A stretch of 45,128 bases of DNA, taken from contig JAJYHJ010000017.1 in the NCBI GenBank assembly GCA_021784785.1, positions 1 through 45,128 of the forward strand, written 5' to 3'. A program made the position numbers and the translations under genes. The DNA is from Actinomycetes bacterium. GTDB taxonomy: Bacteria; Actinomycetota; Acidimicrobiia; Acidimicrobiales; Acidimicrobiaceae. Under the pieces are notes generated by a model. That model was not told where the DNA came from, did no database searches, and was given only the letters and a program-made list of their open reading frames with translations. Positions 20,413 through 30,683 of the stretch are shown in pieces; position 1 is the first letter of the stretch; the number at the start of each line of letters is the position of its first letter.

Positions 20413-23352
20413 TTGATGCCAAAAGGACTTAACTTTCAGGAGTTATCCTCACATATACGATCTATCCGAGAGAAGATTGAGTCCAAAGGAGAGACGTTCT
20501 ACCAAGGACCCTCTGCTACCGACTTGTCTTCATTCCCGCCCAAGGAGCTTTGGAGTAACTGGAGTGAACTTGACTCCAAGTCGTGGCCTGAGCGGAAGCT
20601 TAAGACGTACTCCTTGATTCCGACGACGTGTTTTAACTGCGAATCGGCTTGCGGACTTCTGGCATATGTGGATAAAGAGTCAGGCGTAGTACGCAAATTT
20701 GAAGGTAATCCAGAGCACCCGGGTTCGAGGGGTCGTAACTGCGCAAAAGGACCAGCGACGTTAAATCAGATTACAGATCCCGACCGCATCCTTTACCCTC
20801 TGAAGCGGGCAGGAGCCCGTGGAGAAGGTAAATGGGTTAGGGTGTCGTGGGATGAAGCTCTCGACGACATTGCCTCTCGAGTGCGCAAAGCTATCTCCGA
20901 GGGTGCCACCGATGAAGTGGTCTGCCACATTGGTCGTCCGGGAGAAGATGGCTTTACCGAAAGGGTCCTTGCCTCTTGGGGTGTAGATGGACACAACTCG
21001 CACACCAACGTGTGTTCCTCAAACGGTAGGGCTGGATGGCACTACTGGACAGGAATCGATAGACCTAGCGCTGACTTTGCTAACTCTAAGGTCATAGTAC
21101 TTATATCGTCACACCTCGAGACAGGCCACTACTTTAATCCCCATGCCCAGCGCATCACCGAAGCAAGGATGAATGGGGCGAAGCTGATCGTGATGGATGC
21201 TCGACTTTCTAACACGGCAACGCACGCTGATTACTGGTTGTCGCCTCAACCTGGATCTGAGGCCGCTATAAACCTCGCTATTTCGAACTATCTGATCCAA
21301 AACGATCGATACAACGCGGAGTTTGTAAGACGGTGGTGGAACTGGGATCAATACATGGCTGAGGTTCGAGGCGAGCCAAACGCAACCTTTGAGGAGTTCC
21401 AGCAGGTACTAAAGCACCTCTATGAAGACTTTACGTTTGAATATGCGGCACAAGAGTCTGGTATACATATTGAGGTGCTAGAGGAGGTGGCTAAGGTGGT
21501 GGCTGGTGCCGGCACTGCTCTTGCCACTCATACATGGAGATCAGCCGCTGCTGGGAACGTTGGCGGATGGCAGATAGCAAGGACGTTACTGCTTCTAAAC
21601 GCCCTCATGGGTTCTGTTGCAACTCCCGGAGGAACTTTCCCGAACGCCTGGAATAAGTACGTTCCTCGTCCAATGCACATGCCCGATCATCCTCATAAGT
21701 GGAACGAACTTTCCTGGCCAATTGAGTATCCGCTCGCAATGAATGAACTGTCGCAGCTCCTACCTCATCTTCTCAAAGATGGGCGTGGGAAACTACAGAT
21801 GTACTTTTCTAGGGTGTATAACCCCGTATGGACCAACCCTGACGGAATGAGCTGGGTAGAAGCTCTTATGGACGAGAAGCTGATCGAGTGTTACGTTGCT
21901 TTGACTCCGACGTGGAATGAGAGTTCGTACTTTGCGGACTATATATTGCCGATGGGCCATTCGTCTGAACGACATGACTTGCACTCCTATGAACAGTACG
22001 ACGGTCAATGGATATCATTTCGCCAACCAGTGCTTAGGACCTATAAAGAACAACAAGGGGACAAGGTCGTAGATACTCGAGAGGTGAATCCGGGTGAGGT
22101 CTGGGAAGAGAATGAGCTATGGTTCGAACTCTCTTGGCGTATTGACCCAGACGGCTCAATGGGAATTCGGAAGTACTATGAGTCCAAGGAGCGTCCCGGC
22201 GAGCGGATGTCGATTGAAGAGTACTACTCCTATATCTTTGAGAACTCAGTACCGGGACTACCTGAAGCTGCAGCCAAGGAGAGTCTTACTCCACTCGGCT
22301 ATATGCGAAAGTACGGAGTTTTCGAGATTAAAAAGGGCATCGGAGCACTCTACGAGGAGTCTGTGAATCAGGACGAGCTCGAAGATCCGGCGGTAGGAAG
22401 TTTCGGCAGAGTGTATACTCGTGCTCCAAAGCCCGCCCTAAAGAACATCGTTCCTCAAGGCGATCCCGATCCCGATTCTAAAGGTAGGCGACCCATCGGA
22501 GTAGTGGTGGATGGGGAGATGAGGAAAGGTTTCCCAACTCCGTCTGGGAAACTGGAGTTTTATTCATCTACTTTGGCTAATTGGGGTTGGCCAGAGCACG
22601 CTATTCCTGGTTACATAAAAAGCCATGTGCATCCAGAGAATATGGCTCCAGATCAGATGGTTCTAATCTCCACCTTTAGGCTTCCTGTCCAGATTCACAC
22701 TCGGTCAGCGAACGCTAAATGGCTCGATGAGATAGCGCATACTAACCCAGTTTGGATTCATCCTCTCGACGCAGAGCGACTGAATATATCAGATAACGAT
22801 CTTGTGCGAGTGAATACCGATATTGGTTTCTTCGTGGCTAAGCCGTGGATTACAGAGGGCATAAAGCCCGGTGTTGTCGCTTGTTCTCACCATATGGGAA
22901 GGTGGAAGCTACACGACAATGGACAGCGGCAGATGATGAGGACCGTTGCTCTTACCAAGTCTGGCGATGAGTGGCATCTTGATCCCAAGTCCAAGGTCGG
23001 ACCATATGAAAGCACTGACCCGGACACCTCCCGTATCTGGTGGGGAGATGTTGGCGTACATCAAAACCTTACGTTCCCAGTACATCCTGACCCCATTACC
23101 GGCATGCACTGCTGGCATCAGGCAGTAAGGATTACGAAGGCGCAACCCGATGATGTACACGGTGAAGTATATGTCGACACCAAAAAAGCCCGAGAACAGT
23201 ACTTTTTATGGATGGAGAAGACTCGGTCTGCGGTGACAGTGTCTCCAGACGGTACCCGAAGGCCAAGATGGCTCATGCGACCTTTGAAGCCTTCTAAGGA
23301 AGCCTTCGTCATTCCTCCATCGGCTCTCAGTGGAGATCCTACGTCTAGATGA
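20413..23352 (+). CDS. molybdopterin oxidoreductase catalytic subunit, cytoplasmic type; SoeA-like (specific substrate uncertain); ATG at 20416
   Basis: CFNCESACGLL...CAKGPATLNQITDPDRILYPLKR; no Tat signal; operon with FeS/NrfD and TorD-like protein. Confidence 0.82.
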   Translation: MMPKGLNFQELSSHIRSIREKIESKGETFYQGPSATDLSSFPPKELWSNWSELDSKSWPERKLKTYSLIPTTCFNCESACGLLAYVDKESGVVRKFEGNPEHPGSRGRNCAKGPATLNQITDPDRILYPLKRAGARGEGKWVRVSWDEALDDIASRVRKAISEGATDEVVCHIGRPGEDGFTERVLASWGVDGHNSHTNVCSSNGRAGWHYWTGIDRPSADFANSKVIVLISSHLETGHYFNPHAQRITEARMNGAKLIVMDARLSNTATHADYWLSPQPGSEAAINLAISNYLIQNDRYNAEFVRRWWNWDQYMAEVRGEPNATFEEFQQVLKHLYEDFTFEYAAQESGIHIEVLEEVAKVVAGAGTALATHTWRSAAAGNVGGWQIARTLLLLNALMGSVATPGGTFPNAWNKYVPRPMHMPDHPHKWNELSWPIEYPLAMNELSQLLPHLLKDGRGKLQMYFSRVYNPVWTNPDGMSWVEALMDEKLIECYVALTPTWNESSYFADYILPMGHSSERHDLHSYEQYDGQWISFRQPVLRTYKEQQGDKVVDTREVNPGEVWEENELWFELSWRIDPDGSMGIRKYYESKERPGERMSIEEYYSYIFENSVPGLPEAAAKESLTPLGYMRKYGVFEIKKGIGALYEESVNQDELEDPAVGSFGRVYTRAPKPALKNIVPQGDPDPDSKGRRPIGVVVDGEMRKGFPTPSGKLEFYSSTLANWGWPEHAIPGYIKSHVHPENMAPDQMVLISTFRLPVQIHTRSANAKWLDEIAHTNPVWIHPLDAERLNISDNDLVRVNTDIGFFVAKPWITEGIKPGVVACSHHMGRWKLHDNGQRQMMRTVALTKSGDEWHLDPKSKVGPYESTDPDTSRIWWGDVGVHQNLTFPVHPDPITGMHCWHQAVRITKAQPDDVHGEVYVDTKKAREQYFLWMEKTRSAVTVSPDGTRRPRWLMRPLKPSKEAFVIPPSALSGDPTSR

Positions 23353-24254
23353 TAGTAAATCCTGGGGAGTTCAAAACCTCTGAGGTGCAAGGTAAGATCG
23401 AGCTGTTGCACGCCGCACGAGAGATCCTGGACTCTCCGGTGTTGCATCCTGAGCTAGCTCGGATCCTTGATCTTGGAGAATTTACCCCAGACGTTCATAC
23501 TGAAGTCTTTGTAATAGATCTCAAACCGTTTGCGTCTATTTACCTGTCAAAGGTGGCGACCTTAGGTGGTGAGGCTCAAGACTTGGTGGCGGGTTACTAC
23601 AGGGCTGTTGGGATGTCTGTTCCTAAGGATCCAGACTCACTGTCTCAGATGTTGGGTCACTACGAGGGGTTGTTACACTCCGTCGTTCAAGACGAAGAGG
23701 CGGTTATGCTCGAAAGGATAACCCACCTAAGGAGGGCCTTCCTCCACGAGCACATATTACCGTGGGTGCCGTTTTACCTTACGGCACTAAAGGAGTCCTA
23801 TCCGTCTTTTGCTATTTTTTCCAAAGCCTTAATAGAGCTACTGCGCTCTGATGTGGAGGAACTCAATCTTGAGATCAGAACGCGAACGCCTCTCGCACTG
23901 GCTAACCGTACGTACTTGGAGATAGATGCTGAACCAGAAGAGATGTTTTTGGACGTAAAGGCTCTTGTCTCACCTTTTTCTTCTGGGCTGATTCTTACTC
24001 AAAAAGATCTGCTTCGTTGTGCTAGTCAAAGTGGTGTCGCTGCTCGAATAGGAACGAAATCTTTCATGTTGGAGACTCTACTGGGGCAAAATCCCCAAGG
24101 TGTGCTGGAGTGGCTTTTGGGCGAGACGAAGAGACAGGGTTTGAAGTGGAAAGCCATAGAGGATGACTTTGGGAAGGTGGCTGAGAGTTGGGTTGCTTCA
24201 ACCGAGCATACCCAGTCTTACCTTGATACCTTTTTGACGTCTCTGGAGGCATAG
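23349..24254 (+). CDS. TorD/DmsD-like molybdoenzyme maturation chaperone
   Basis: Position after the Mo subunit with start overlap; QDLVAGYYRAVG..., DEEAVMLERITHLRRAFLHEHILPWVPFY resembles the family. Confidence 0.7.
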   Translation: MIVNPGEFKTSEVQGKIELLHAAREILDSPVLHPELARILDLGEFTPDVHTEVFVIDLKPFASIYLSKVATLGGEAQDLVAGYYRAVGMSVPKDPDSLSQMLGHYEGLLHSVVQDEEAVMLERITHLRRAFLHEHILPWVPFYLTALKESYPSFAIFSKALIELLRSDVEELNLEIRTRTPLALANRTYLEIDAEPEEMFLDVKALVSPFSSGLILTQKDLLRCASQSGVAARIGTKSFMLETLLGQNPQGVLEWLLGETKRQGLKWKAIEDDFGKVAESWVASTEHTQSYLDTFLTSLEA

Positions 24255-24513
24255 ATCCCACCGGTATGGACGATCGGTTGGTTATGTCTTGATATTTGGA
24301 GTTCACTTAGAGCCTCAGCGGATAGGTAGCTGGTCTGGTGACTGGCGATTTCCCTGTTCATAGGCTGCATTGCCTAGCAGCGCGGCGTCTTCTCTATTTT
24401 CTCACATATGACGGCAAATCGCGCATTTAGACTGCACAAATTCCTACATTACCTAGGATGTTTTGGTGATCGTAAATAGAGGTCTTCAATGATCTATATC
24501 AACACGAAAGACA

Positions 24514-24550
24514 GAGGCCACCTAGTTGGGTGAACTTGCCTTTTGGCCTC
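24514..24550 (-). terminator. possible terminator hairpin of the vapBC operon (GAGGCCA / TGGCCTC)
   Basis: 7-bp arms; weak U-rich tract (TGTCTTTCG) on the minus strand. Confidence 0.25.
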
Positions 24551-24556
24551 GGGGTA

Positions 24557-24976
24557 TCAAGTGCGAGCAACAGCCAAGCCGAGTGCTTGGGCTGCCTGAT
24601 ATAACGGTTCATCACCTGCAACGAGAACAATACCATCTCCGCTGAGAGTCTCCGCGGCAGCTAGGTGCACGGAATCGTACCCTTGCAGAGAATGATCCTC
24701 CGCCAATACTCCGGCACGGCGTACGAGATTGTCAGAGATTTCCACTATGTCCATCTGTTGGTATAGGTAGTCAAGGCCAAGTACCGAGTTACGCAACGCT
24801 CCCTGGTCGAGACGGCCAAGACGGACGGCCATAGCCAACGCTGCACGGCCTTCAGCGTAAACGAGCCGGATGGCGAAAATACGATTGGCCTCATTCCAAA
24901 GCAGACTTGCCCGCTCCGAGCCGGACTCCTCGACCAGGAGCGGCAAAATGGAAGAAGTGTCGAAATACGCTATCAA
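24557..24976 (-). CDS. vapC: PIN-domain toxin, VapC family
   Basis: YFDTSSILPLLVEE..., YDSVHLAAA..., AGDEPLYQAA PIN acidic residues. Confidence 0.9.
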   Translation of the reverse strand: MIAYFDTSSILPLLVEESGSERASLLWNEANRIFAIRLVYAEGRAALAMAVRLGRLDQGALRNSVLGLDYLYQQMDIVEISDNLVRRAGVLAEDHSLQGYDSVHLAAAETLSGDGIVLVAGDEPLYQAAQALGLAVART

Positions 24977-25230
24977 CGACGCTGCTCTGCTATGAGAGGG
25001 CTCACTGGTTGTTTGGTGGTCTCACGTTTTGTGGGAGCAGCCCTCTTTGTTTCAGAGGCCGGTATCACAACTCCCTGTGCTATCAACCGATCGATTGTCC
25101 TCTCCACGCCGATTGGGGTGATTCTCGCTACCGCCCGTCCGCGATCAGTGACAATGACCTCATCACCATTGCCAACTTGGGCAAGGTAACGGCTGAGATT
25201 GTTCTTAAGTTCTCGAATGCCAACTTCCAC
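24973..25230 (-). CDS. Phd/YefM-type antitoxin (VapB)
   Basis: VGIRELKNNLSRYLAQVGNGDEVIVTDRGRAVARITPI; overlaps vapC. Confidence 0.9.
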   Translation of the reverse strand: MEVGIRELKNNLSRYLAQVGNGDEVIVTDRGRAVARITPIGVERTIDRLIAQGVVIPASETKRAAPTKRETTKQPVSPLIAEQRR

Positions 25231-25243
25231 TGCTCACCTCCTG

Positions 25244-25274
25244 GTAGCTACCTGTATCTCTCTATTGTAGCTAC
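25244..25274 (-). promoter_or_regulatory. candidate TA autoregulatory operator: two GTAGCTAC palindromes 23 bp apart
   Basis: GTAGCTAC at 25244-25251 and 25267-25274, just upstream of the antitoxin SD AGGAGG. Confidence 0.5.
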
Positions 25275-25688
25275 TTATTAGGAGTTTTCAAGCTTGTCAG
25301 TGGATTGCCACTAACCCAAGCGCCGCATAGCTTCCTTAACTGGTAGTGCTTTGCAGACTTTCAGACGACATCCAACGCCGCGCTAGATTTGTTGCAACCA
25401 TAATGATGGATCACCGCAGGGTTTTTATTTGCAATAATTTGCCCAAAAGTGGCGCCACGTTACTTTGCCGTTAGCCAATCACCTTGATAAAGGTGCTCGA
25501 CTGCTTGAAAGTTAATATTAAATATGGTCTATCACGATGTTGGAAGCGAATTGGTGTCGAAGCAACAAAGGCTGTAAGGCTAGTGTCCACTTTTCTTGGT
25601 TAGGCTCACTTGTGAGCAACGGTCGTTAATTAATGCAGGCCACGTAAACTTTTGTCTAGGTATCAACTTATTGATTAGGAGAGCAGTC

Positions 25689-26192
25689 TTGAGCTTTAGC
25701 GCAAAGGTGCTTACCGTCTCTGACGGAGTCGTAGCTGGGACTCGAGACGACTCATCTGGACGGAGCCTTAAGGGGCGACTGGAACAACTTGGCTACGAGG
25801 TTGTAGAGCATCGAGTCGTAGCCGACGGCAGAGAGAGCGTTGCTGACGCGCTTAAATCCATGTCTGAGGGGTTCGAAGGTCTTATTCTTACTACTGGAGG
25901 TACTGGCTTCTCCAAGCGAGATCAGACGCCTGAAGGAACGTCAGAGGTGCTTGAACGACTCGCACCCGGACTATCAGAAGCGATGAGGCTCATAAGTCCA
26001 TTGGGAAGGCTATCTCGAGGGGTTGCTGGAGTTTTAGATAACTGCATCGTAATCAATCTTCCCGGCTCTCCTCAAGGGGCTATTGAGTCTTTGGCGGCAG
26101 TTGAGGATGTGTTGGAGCACGCTCTGTCCTTGTTGCTTGACTACCATAGTAAGCATCCAAACACCCCTGGACAAGTTGGAACAGACAAGTAG
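25689..26192 (+). CDS. mogA: molybdopterin adenylyltransferase (MogA/MoaB family); TTG start 25689 preferred over the ORF-track start 25596
   Basis: VSDGVVAGTRDDSSGRSL, LTTGGTGFSKRDQTPEGT; AGGAG SD at 25677. Confidence 0.9.
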   Translation: MSFSAKVLTVSDGVVAGTRDDSSGRSLKGRLEQLGYEVVEHRVVADGRESVADALKSMSEGFEGLILTTGGTGFSKRDQTPEGTSEVLERLAPGLSEAMRLISPLGRLSRGVAGVLDNCIVINLPGSPQGAIESLAAVEDVLEHALSLLLDYHSKHPNTPGQVGTDK

Positions 26193-27265
26193 TGGTTGAG
26201 TCTAAACCCGATCCAGCAGTCTTTGATGCGATCTTGGAGTTAGGTCAAAAGTCACAGAGTGTATCTAGACCTAACCCTTGGGTTGGTGCGGCAGTGGTTT
26301 CTGATCATGGAGTGGTGTCTTTAGGCGCGACCGAGGGACCGGGTGAGCGGCACGCGGAGGTAGTAGCCCTCGATCTAGCGGGGGACAGAGCCAACGGGGC
26401 GACGATGTATGTGACCTTGGAACCGTGCGCTCACTTTGGTAAGACACCTCCTTGTGCTGAACGGATCGCCAAAGAGGGAGTTCGTGAGGTAGTCGTTGGT
26501 ACGTTAGACCCAGACCCAAAGGTTAGCGGGAAAGGCGTGTCATACCTGATTAATGCTGGCATCTCTGTCAAGGTAATTTCGGACGACTATAGAGTAGTTC
26601 ACGGGTTGAGACAGTATGTAAAACAAAGATCTGTCGGTGAGCCATGGGTGGTTCTCAAACTTGCGATAACGATAGATGGGAAGGTTGCGGCTAAAGACGG
26701 CTCGTCGAAGTGGATAACTGGACCAAAGGCTCGACACGATGTTCATAAGCTGCGAGCGAACTCTGACGTGATCGTTGTAGGTGCTAATACCGTGCGCGTA
26801 GATGATCCGTCTTTGACTGCTAGAGACGTAGACGGTGTTGCGTTGACACGTCAACCGAAGAGAGTAGTTCTCGGAACTATTCCAGCTGATGCCAAGGTCT
26901 TGCCTGCAGAGAGTTATATGGGAAGCTTTAAAGATCTCCTGTTACGACTAGGGCAAGAAGAGGCTCTGCAGGTGTTGGTTGAAGGAGGTCCGAAGGTCGC
27001 CTATGATCTGCACGCAAGGGGACTATTGGACGAGTATGTTTTTTACATAGCGCCTATGTTGGGGCTCGGTGGATCAAGAGATGCTTTTGACGGGGGTGTG
27101 GCGTTGTCGATCGATGGGTTTTGGCGATCGAGTTTTGAAACAGTAGACCGACTTGACGCTGATCTTCGAGTCTCTTTGTTGTCAGTAGGAGCAAGGGATC
27201 TTTTAGACAACCACATTAGCTGGAGTCGACGACTTGCCCAAGAGTTGGGGGCAGAGATTGTTTAG
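26192..27265 (+). CDS. ribD: bifunctional riboflavin deaminase/reductase RibD
   Basis: HAEVVAL, PCAHFGKTPPC, KLAITIDGKVAA. Confidence 0.95.
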   Translation: MVESKPDPAVFDAILELGQKSQSVSRPNPWVGAAVVSDHGVVSLGATEGPGERHAEVVALDLAGDRANGATMYVTLEPCAHFGKTPPCAERIAKEGVREVVVGTLDPDPKVSGKGVSYLINAGISVKVISDDYRVVHGLRQYVKQRSVGEPWVVLKLAITIDGKVAAKDGSSKWITGPKARHDVHKLRANSDVIVVGANTVRVDDPSLTARDVDGVALTRQPKRVVLGTIPADAKVLPAESYMGSFKDLLLRLGQEEALQVLVEGGPKVAYDLHARGLLDEYVFYIAPMLGLGGSRDAFDGGVALSIDGFWRSSFETVDRLDADLRVSLLSVGARDLLDNHISWSRRLAQELGAEIV

Positions 27266-27306
27266 TAACTTTAGGTGGCTAACGGTATGTACGTGTAGGA
27301 GAGTCT

Positions 27307-27876
27307 GTGTTTACTGGAATCGTTGAACATTTGGGTGAAGTTGCTTTCGTCGACAACAACCGGATCGGCCTCGAATGGAAAGAAGTCGCTACTGGACTAA
27401 ATGTCGGTGACTCCGTAGCGGTCAATGGCGTCTGTCTTACGGTTACCACGATTTATGGACCTATCATAGGAATGGATGTCGTTGACGAGACCTATGAACG
27501 TAGCAACTTAGGAGTTCTAACAACTGGAGACAAGGTTAATCTTGAACGTCCTAGAGCACTTGGTGAACGACTTGACGGACATATCGTCCAAGGTCACGTT
27601 GACACTGTAGGTCGCGTCGTGAGTAAGGCTCCTGATCTTTGGGTATCTTTTCCTAAGGAGTATGGTAAATACTTGGTCGAAAAGGGCTCGATAACTATAG
27701 ATGGGGTGTCTCTTACCTTGGTTGAAGTTCAAGAAGATAGCTTTAGCGTGGCTGTTATCCCTCACACTCTAAGGGTTACTACACTTGGAGTCAGAGGAGT
27801 TGGCGATATGGTTAACTTAGAGTTTGACGTGGTTGCAAAGTACGTTGAGAAGCTAGTTAGCTTTCAGGCTTCCTAA
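27307..27876 (+). CDS. ribE: riboflavin synthase alpha subunit
   Basis: MFTGIVEHLG, SVAVNGVCLTV, GHIVQGHVD. Confidence 0.95.
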   Translation: MFTGIVEHLGEVAFVDNNRIGLEWKEVATGLNVGDSVAVNGVCLTVTTIYGPIIGMDVVDETYERSNLGVLTTGDKVNLERPRALGERLDGHIVQGHVDTVGRVVSKAPDLWVSFPKEYGKYLVEKGSITIDGVSLTLVEVQEDSFSVAVIPHTLRVTTLGVRGVGDMVNLEFDVVAKYVEKLVSFQAS

Positions 27877-27903
27877 CAGTTGAGATAAAGGAGCACGAGA
27901 GTC

Positions 27904-29172
27904 ATGGCGTTGTCGACCATCGAAGAGGCCATTGAAGCCGTTAGGGTCGGAAAGATGGTGGTTGTAGTTGATGATGAAGATCGTGAGAATGAGGGCGATC
28001 TCATCATGGCCGCTGAGTTCGTCACCCCTGAGGCGATCTCGTTCTTTTTGAACTACACATCTGGTTTGATCTGTGCACCTCTGAGAGGTGAGCGTCTTGA
28101 CGAATTGAATATACCTCTTATGGTACAGGACAATACAGAGTCGCAAAGAACGGCTTTTACCGTTTCGGTCGACTATCTAAAGGGTACTACCACAGGCATC
28201 TCCGCTGATGATCGAAGCGCAACGATCAAAGCTTTAGTAGATCCAAATACTACGCCCTCCCACTTTGCACGACCGGGTCATATCTTTCCGCTTCGTTATC
28301 GAGAAGGTGGGGTTCTAAAACGCGGTGGCCATACCGAGGCAGCTGTTGATCTTGCTGTGTTGGCGGGTCTTTATCCTGCGGGAGTGCTCTGTGAGATCAT
28401 CACCGAAGACAAGCGAAAGATGGCTCGTCTCGAGGAGCTGACCCGTTTCGCCAAGAACCACGACTTGCCGATTATCTCTATCGCCGATCTAATCAGGTAT
28501 CGAAAACGTACTGATAAGTTGGTGAGGAAGGTCGAAGGTGCAGTCGCTCGAATCCCTACGATATTCGGAGACTTTACCTGTATCGGTTATGAGTCTGTCT
28601 TGGACGGCGAACAACACGTAGTTATGATCAAAGGAGCGATCGATCCTGACAAGCCTACCCTGGTGAGAGTGCACTCAGAGTGCCTTACAGGCGATGTTTT
28701 TGGATCGTTGCGTTGTGACTGTGGACCGCAACTAGAGGCTGCCTTGGAGGAGATCTCTAAGGAAGGTTCCGGGATTGTAGTCTATCTGCGTGGTCACGAG
28801 GGTAGGGGGATCGGAATTGGACATAAACTTCGAGCCTACTCACTGCAAGAGAACGGCTCCGACACCGTAGACGCTAATGTAGAACTCGGTCTCCCTGTGG
28901 ACTCCCGGGAGTACGGAATCGGGGCACAGATCTTAGTTGACGTTGGGGTCCGTTCCATGAAACTCATGACGAATAATCCAGCTAAGTACGGTGGCTTGGA
29001 GGGTTTCGGATTGAACATCGTTGAAAGAGTACCTCTACGACCAAGGGTGAATCCAGAGAACCTAACCTATCTGCGTACTAAGAGAGACAGGATGGGCCAT
29101 CTCTTGGATGGCTTGGAAGAGTACGAGGCTAAGTACGATAAGAAAGACGACGGTGATAGCAAAGGTGTCTGA
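27904..29172 (+). CDS. ribBA: 3,4-DHBP synthase / GTP cyclohydrolase II
   Basis: DDEDRENEGDL..., RVHSECLTGDVFGSLRCDCG. Confidence 0.96.
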   Translation: MALSTIEEAIEAVRVGKMVVVVDDEDRENEGDLIMAAEFVTPEAISFFLNYTSGLICAPLRGERLDELNIPLMVQDNTESQRTAFTVSVDYLKGTTTGISADDRSATIKALVDPNTTPSHFARPGHIFPLRYREGGVLKRGGHTEAAVDLAVLAGLYPAGVLCEIITEDKRKMARLEELTRFAKNHDLPIISIADLIRYRKRTDKLVRKVEGAVARIPTIFGDFTCIGYESVLDGEQHVVMIKGAIDPDKPTLVRVHSECLTGDVFGSLRCDCGPQLEAALEEISKEGSGIVVYLRGHEGRGIGIGHKLRAYSLQENGSDTVDANVELGLPVDSREYGIGAQILVDVGVRSMKLMTNNPAKYGGLEGFGLNIVERVPLRPRVNPENLTYLRTKRDRMGHLLDGLEEYEAKYDKKDDGDSKGV

Positions 29173-29671
29173 GGTGACCCACCAACAAGTGACGCGTATC
29201 GAGGGTTCACTTATGGCACAAGGTATGAGATTTGGTCTTGTCTGCTCTCGCTTCAACGAGTTCATTACCTCTTCACTGTTACAGGGGGCTAAGGACGCTC
29301 TTTCTCGACTTGGGGTTGCAAACTCAGAGATACTGGAGGTGATGGTACCCGGAGCCCTTGAGATTCCCCAAGCTGCACGGGCTTTGGCCAGGACTGGCTA
29401 CTGTGATGCCATTATTGCTCTTGGTGCTGTCATACGCGGTGATACAGCGCACTTTGACGTGGTCGTTAATCAAAGCGCTTCGGGATTGAGTGCTGTTGAA
29501 GCGGAGTACGCTATTGTAGTGACGAACGCCATCCTTACCACTGATACCATCGAGCAGGCTATCGATCGTAGCGGCGCCAAGGCTGGGAACAAAGGGTACG
29601 AAGCGGCGATGGTTGCGGTAGAGATGGTAGATCTTTTTAGGAAAATTCGATCCTATGGAAAAGGCGACTGA
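29165..29671 (+). CDS. ribH: 6,7-dimethyl-8-ribityllumazine synthase (GTG 29165 plausible start; track start 29108 lies well inside ribBA)
   Basis: VCSRFNEFITSSLLQGA, VPGALEIPQAA, GAVIRGDTAHFD. Confidence 0.94.
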   Translation: MSEVTHQQVTRIEGSLMAQGMRFGLVCSRFNEFITSSLLQGAKDALSRLGVANSEILEVMVPGALEIPQAARALARTGYCDAIIALGAVIRGDTAHFDVVVNQSASGLSAVEAEYAIVVTNAILTTDTIEQAIDRSGAKAGNKGYEAAMVAVEMVDLFRKIRSYGKGD

Positions 29672-29693
29672 TTAATTTGGTGAAAGAGGAAAG

Positions 29694-30569
29694 TTGTTAA
29701 AACTAGTTCTGCCCAAAGGTTCTTTAGAGAAAGCGACCTTGGAGCTTTTTGCATCTGCTGATCTAACGGTTGAGAGAAGTAGTGAGGTCGACTATCGAGC
29801 TTCAATTAGCGACCCCCGTATCTCCGAAGTTCGGATTCTGCGACCCCAAGAGATACCAACTTATGTCGAAAAAGGACTTTTTGACTTTGGTATTACAGGT
29901 AGAGACTGGGTGGAAGAGACCGGAGTGGATGTAGTATCGATGGGTGAGCTGCATTACTCGAAAGCCACGACTAGACCTATCAAGGTCGTGCTTGCAGTGC
30001 CTTATGACTCGGAGATCAAAACTCCGACTGATATAAGTGACGGGATTCGTGTTTCGACCGAGTATCCCTCTACTACAAAGAGATACTTTGACGAACTTGG
30101 AGTCGAAGTTGAGGTGGTGTTTTCCTACGGAGCTACCGAAGCAAAGGTTCCTGATATCGCTGATGCAGTTGTAGAGATAACGGAGACCGGTAAGGCTCTT
30201 AGGGCGGCCGGACTTCGTATAATCGACACTTTACTTGTATCACATACTGAGGTTATTGCTAATCGAAGCGTTGCTGCTGATCCGGATAAGCTCCACGCTA
30301 TAGAGCAGATCATGACTCTACTTGAGGGAACCTTGTCGGCGCGTTCTAAGGTTCTGGTCAAGTTAAACGTTGGCGAGCGAGACTTAGAAGTCATAATCGG
30401 CCTGCTTCCGTCTATGAAAGCTCCGACAATCTCCAAACTCTATGGCGACCTAGGATACGCTATTGAGGCTGTCGTTCCACGCCATACCATCAACACCTTA
30501 ATACCAGCGCTCAAGGATCATGGGGCGACGGATATCTTGGAGATACCGTTGTCCAAAATCGTTCCCTAG
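29694..30569 (+). CDS. hisG: ATP phosphoribosyltransferase (long form)
   Basis: LVLPKGSLEKATLELF, DFGITGRDWVEE, ADAVVEITETGKALR. Confidence 0.95.
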   Translation: MLKLVLPKGSLEKATLELFASADLTVERSSEVDYRASISDPRISEVRILRPQEIPTYVEKGLFDFGITGRDWVEETGVDVVSMGELHYSKATTRPIKVVLAVPYDSEIKTPTDISDGIRVSTEYPSTTKRYFDELGVEVEVVFSYGATEAKVPDIADAVVEITETGKALRAAGLRIIDTLLVSHTEVIANRSVAADPDKLHAIEQIMTLLEGTLSARSKVLVKLNVGERDLEVIIGLLPSMKAPTISKLYGDLGYAIEAVVPRHTINTLIPALKDHGATDILEIPLSKIVP

Positions 30570-30683
30570 GTTACTGGCTGCTTTTGTGAATGGCTAAGTA
30601 TAGGTACGCTTCGTTTTGGATGTGAGAGACGGATAATCCCGAGACCTGTAATCTATTTTGGAGAATAGTCTTTACAAATTTTA

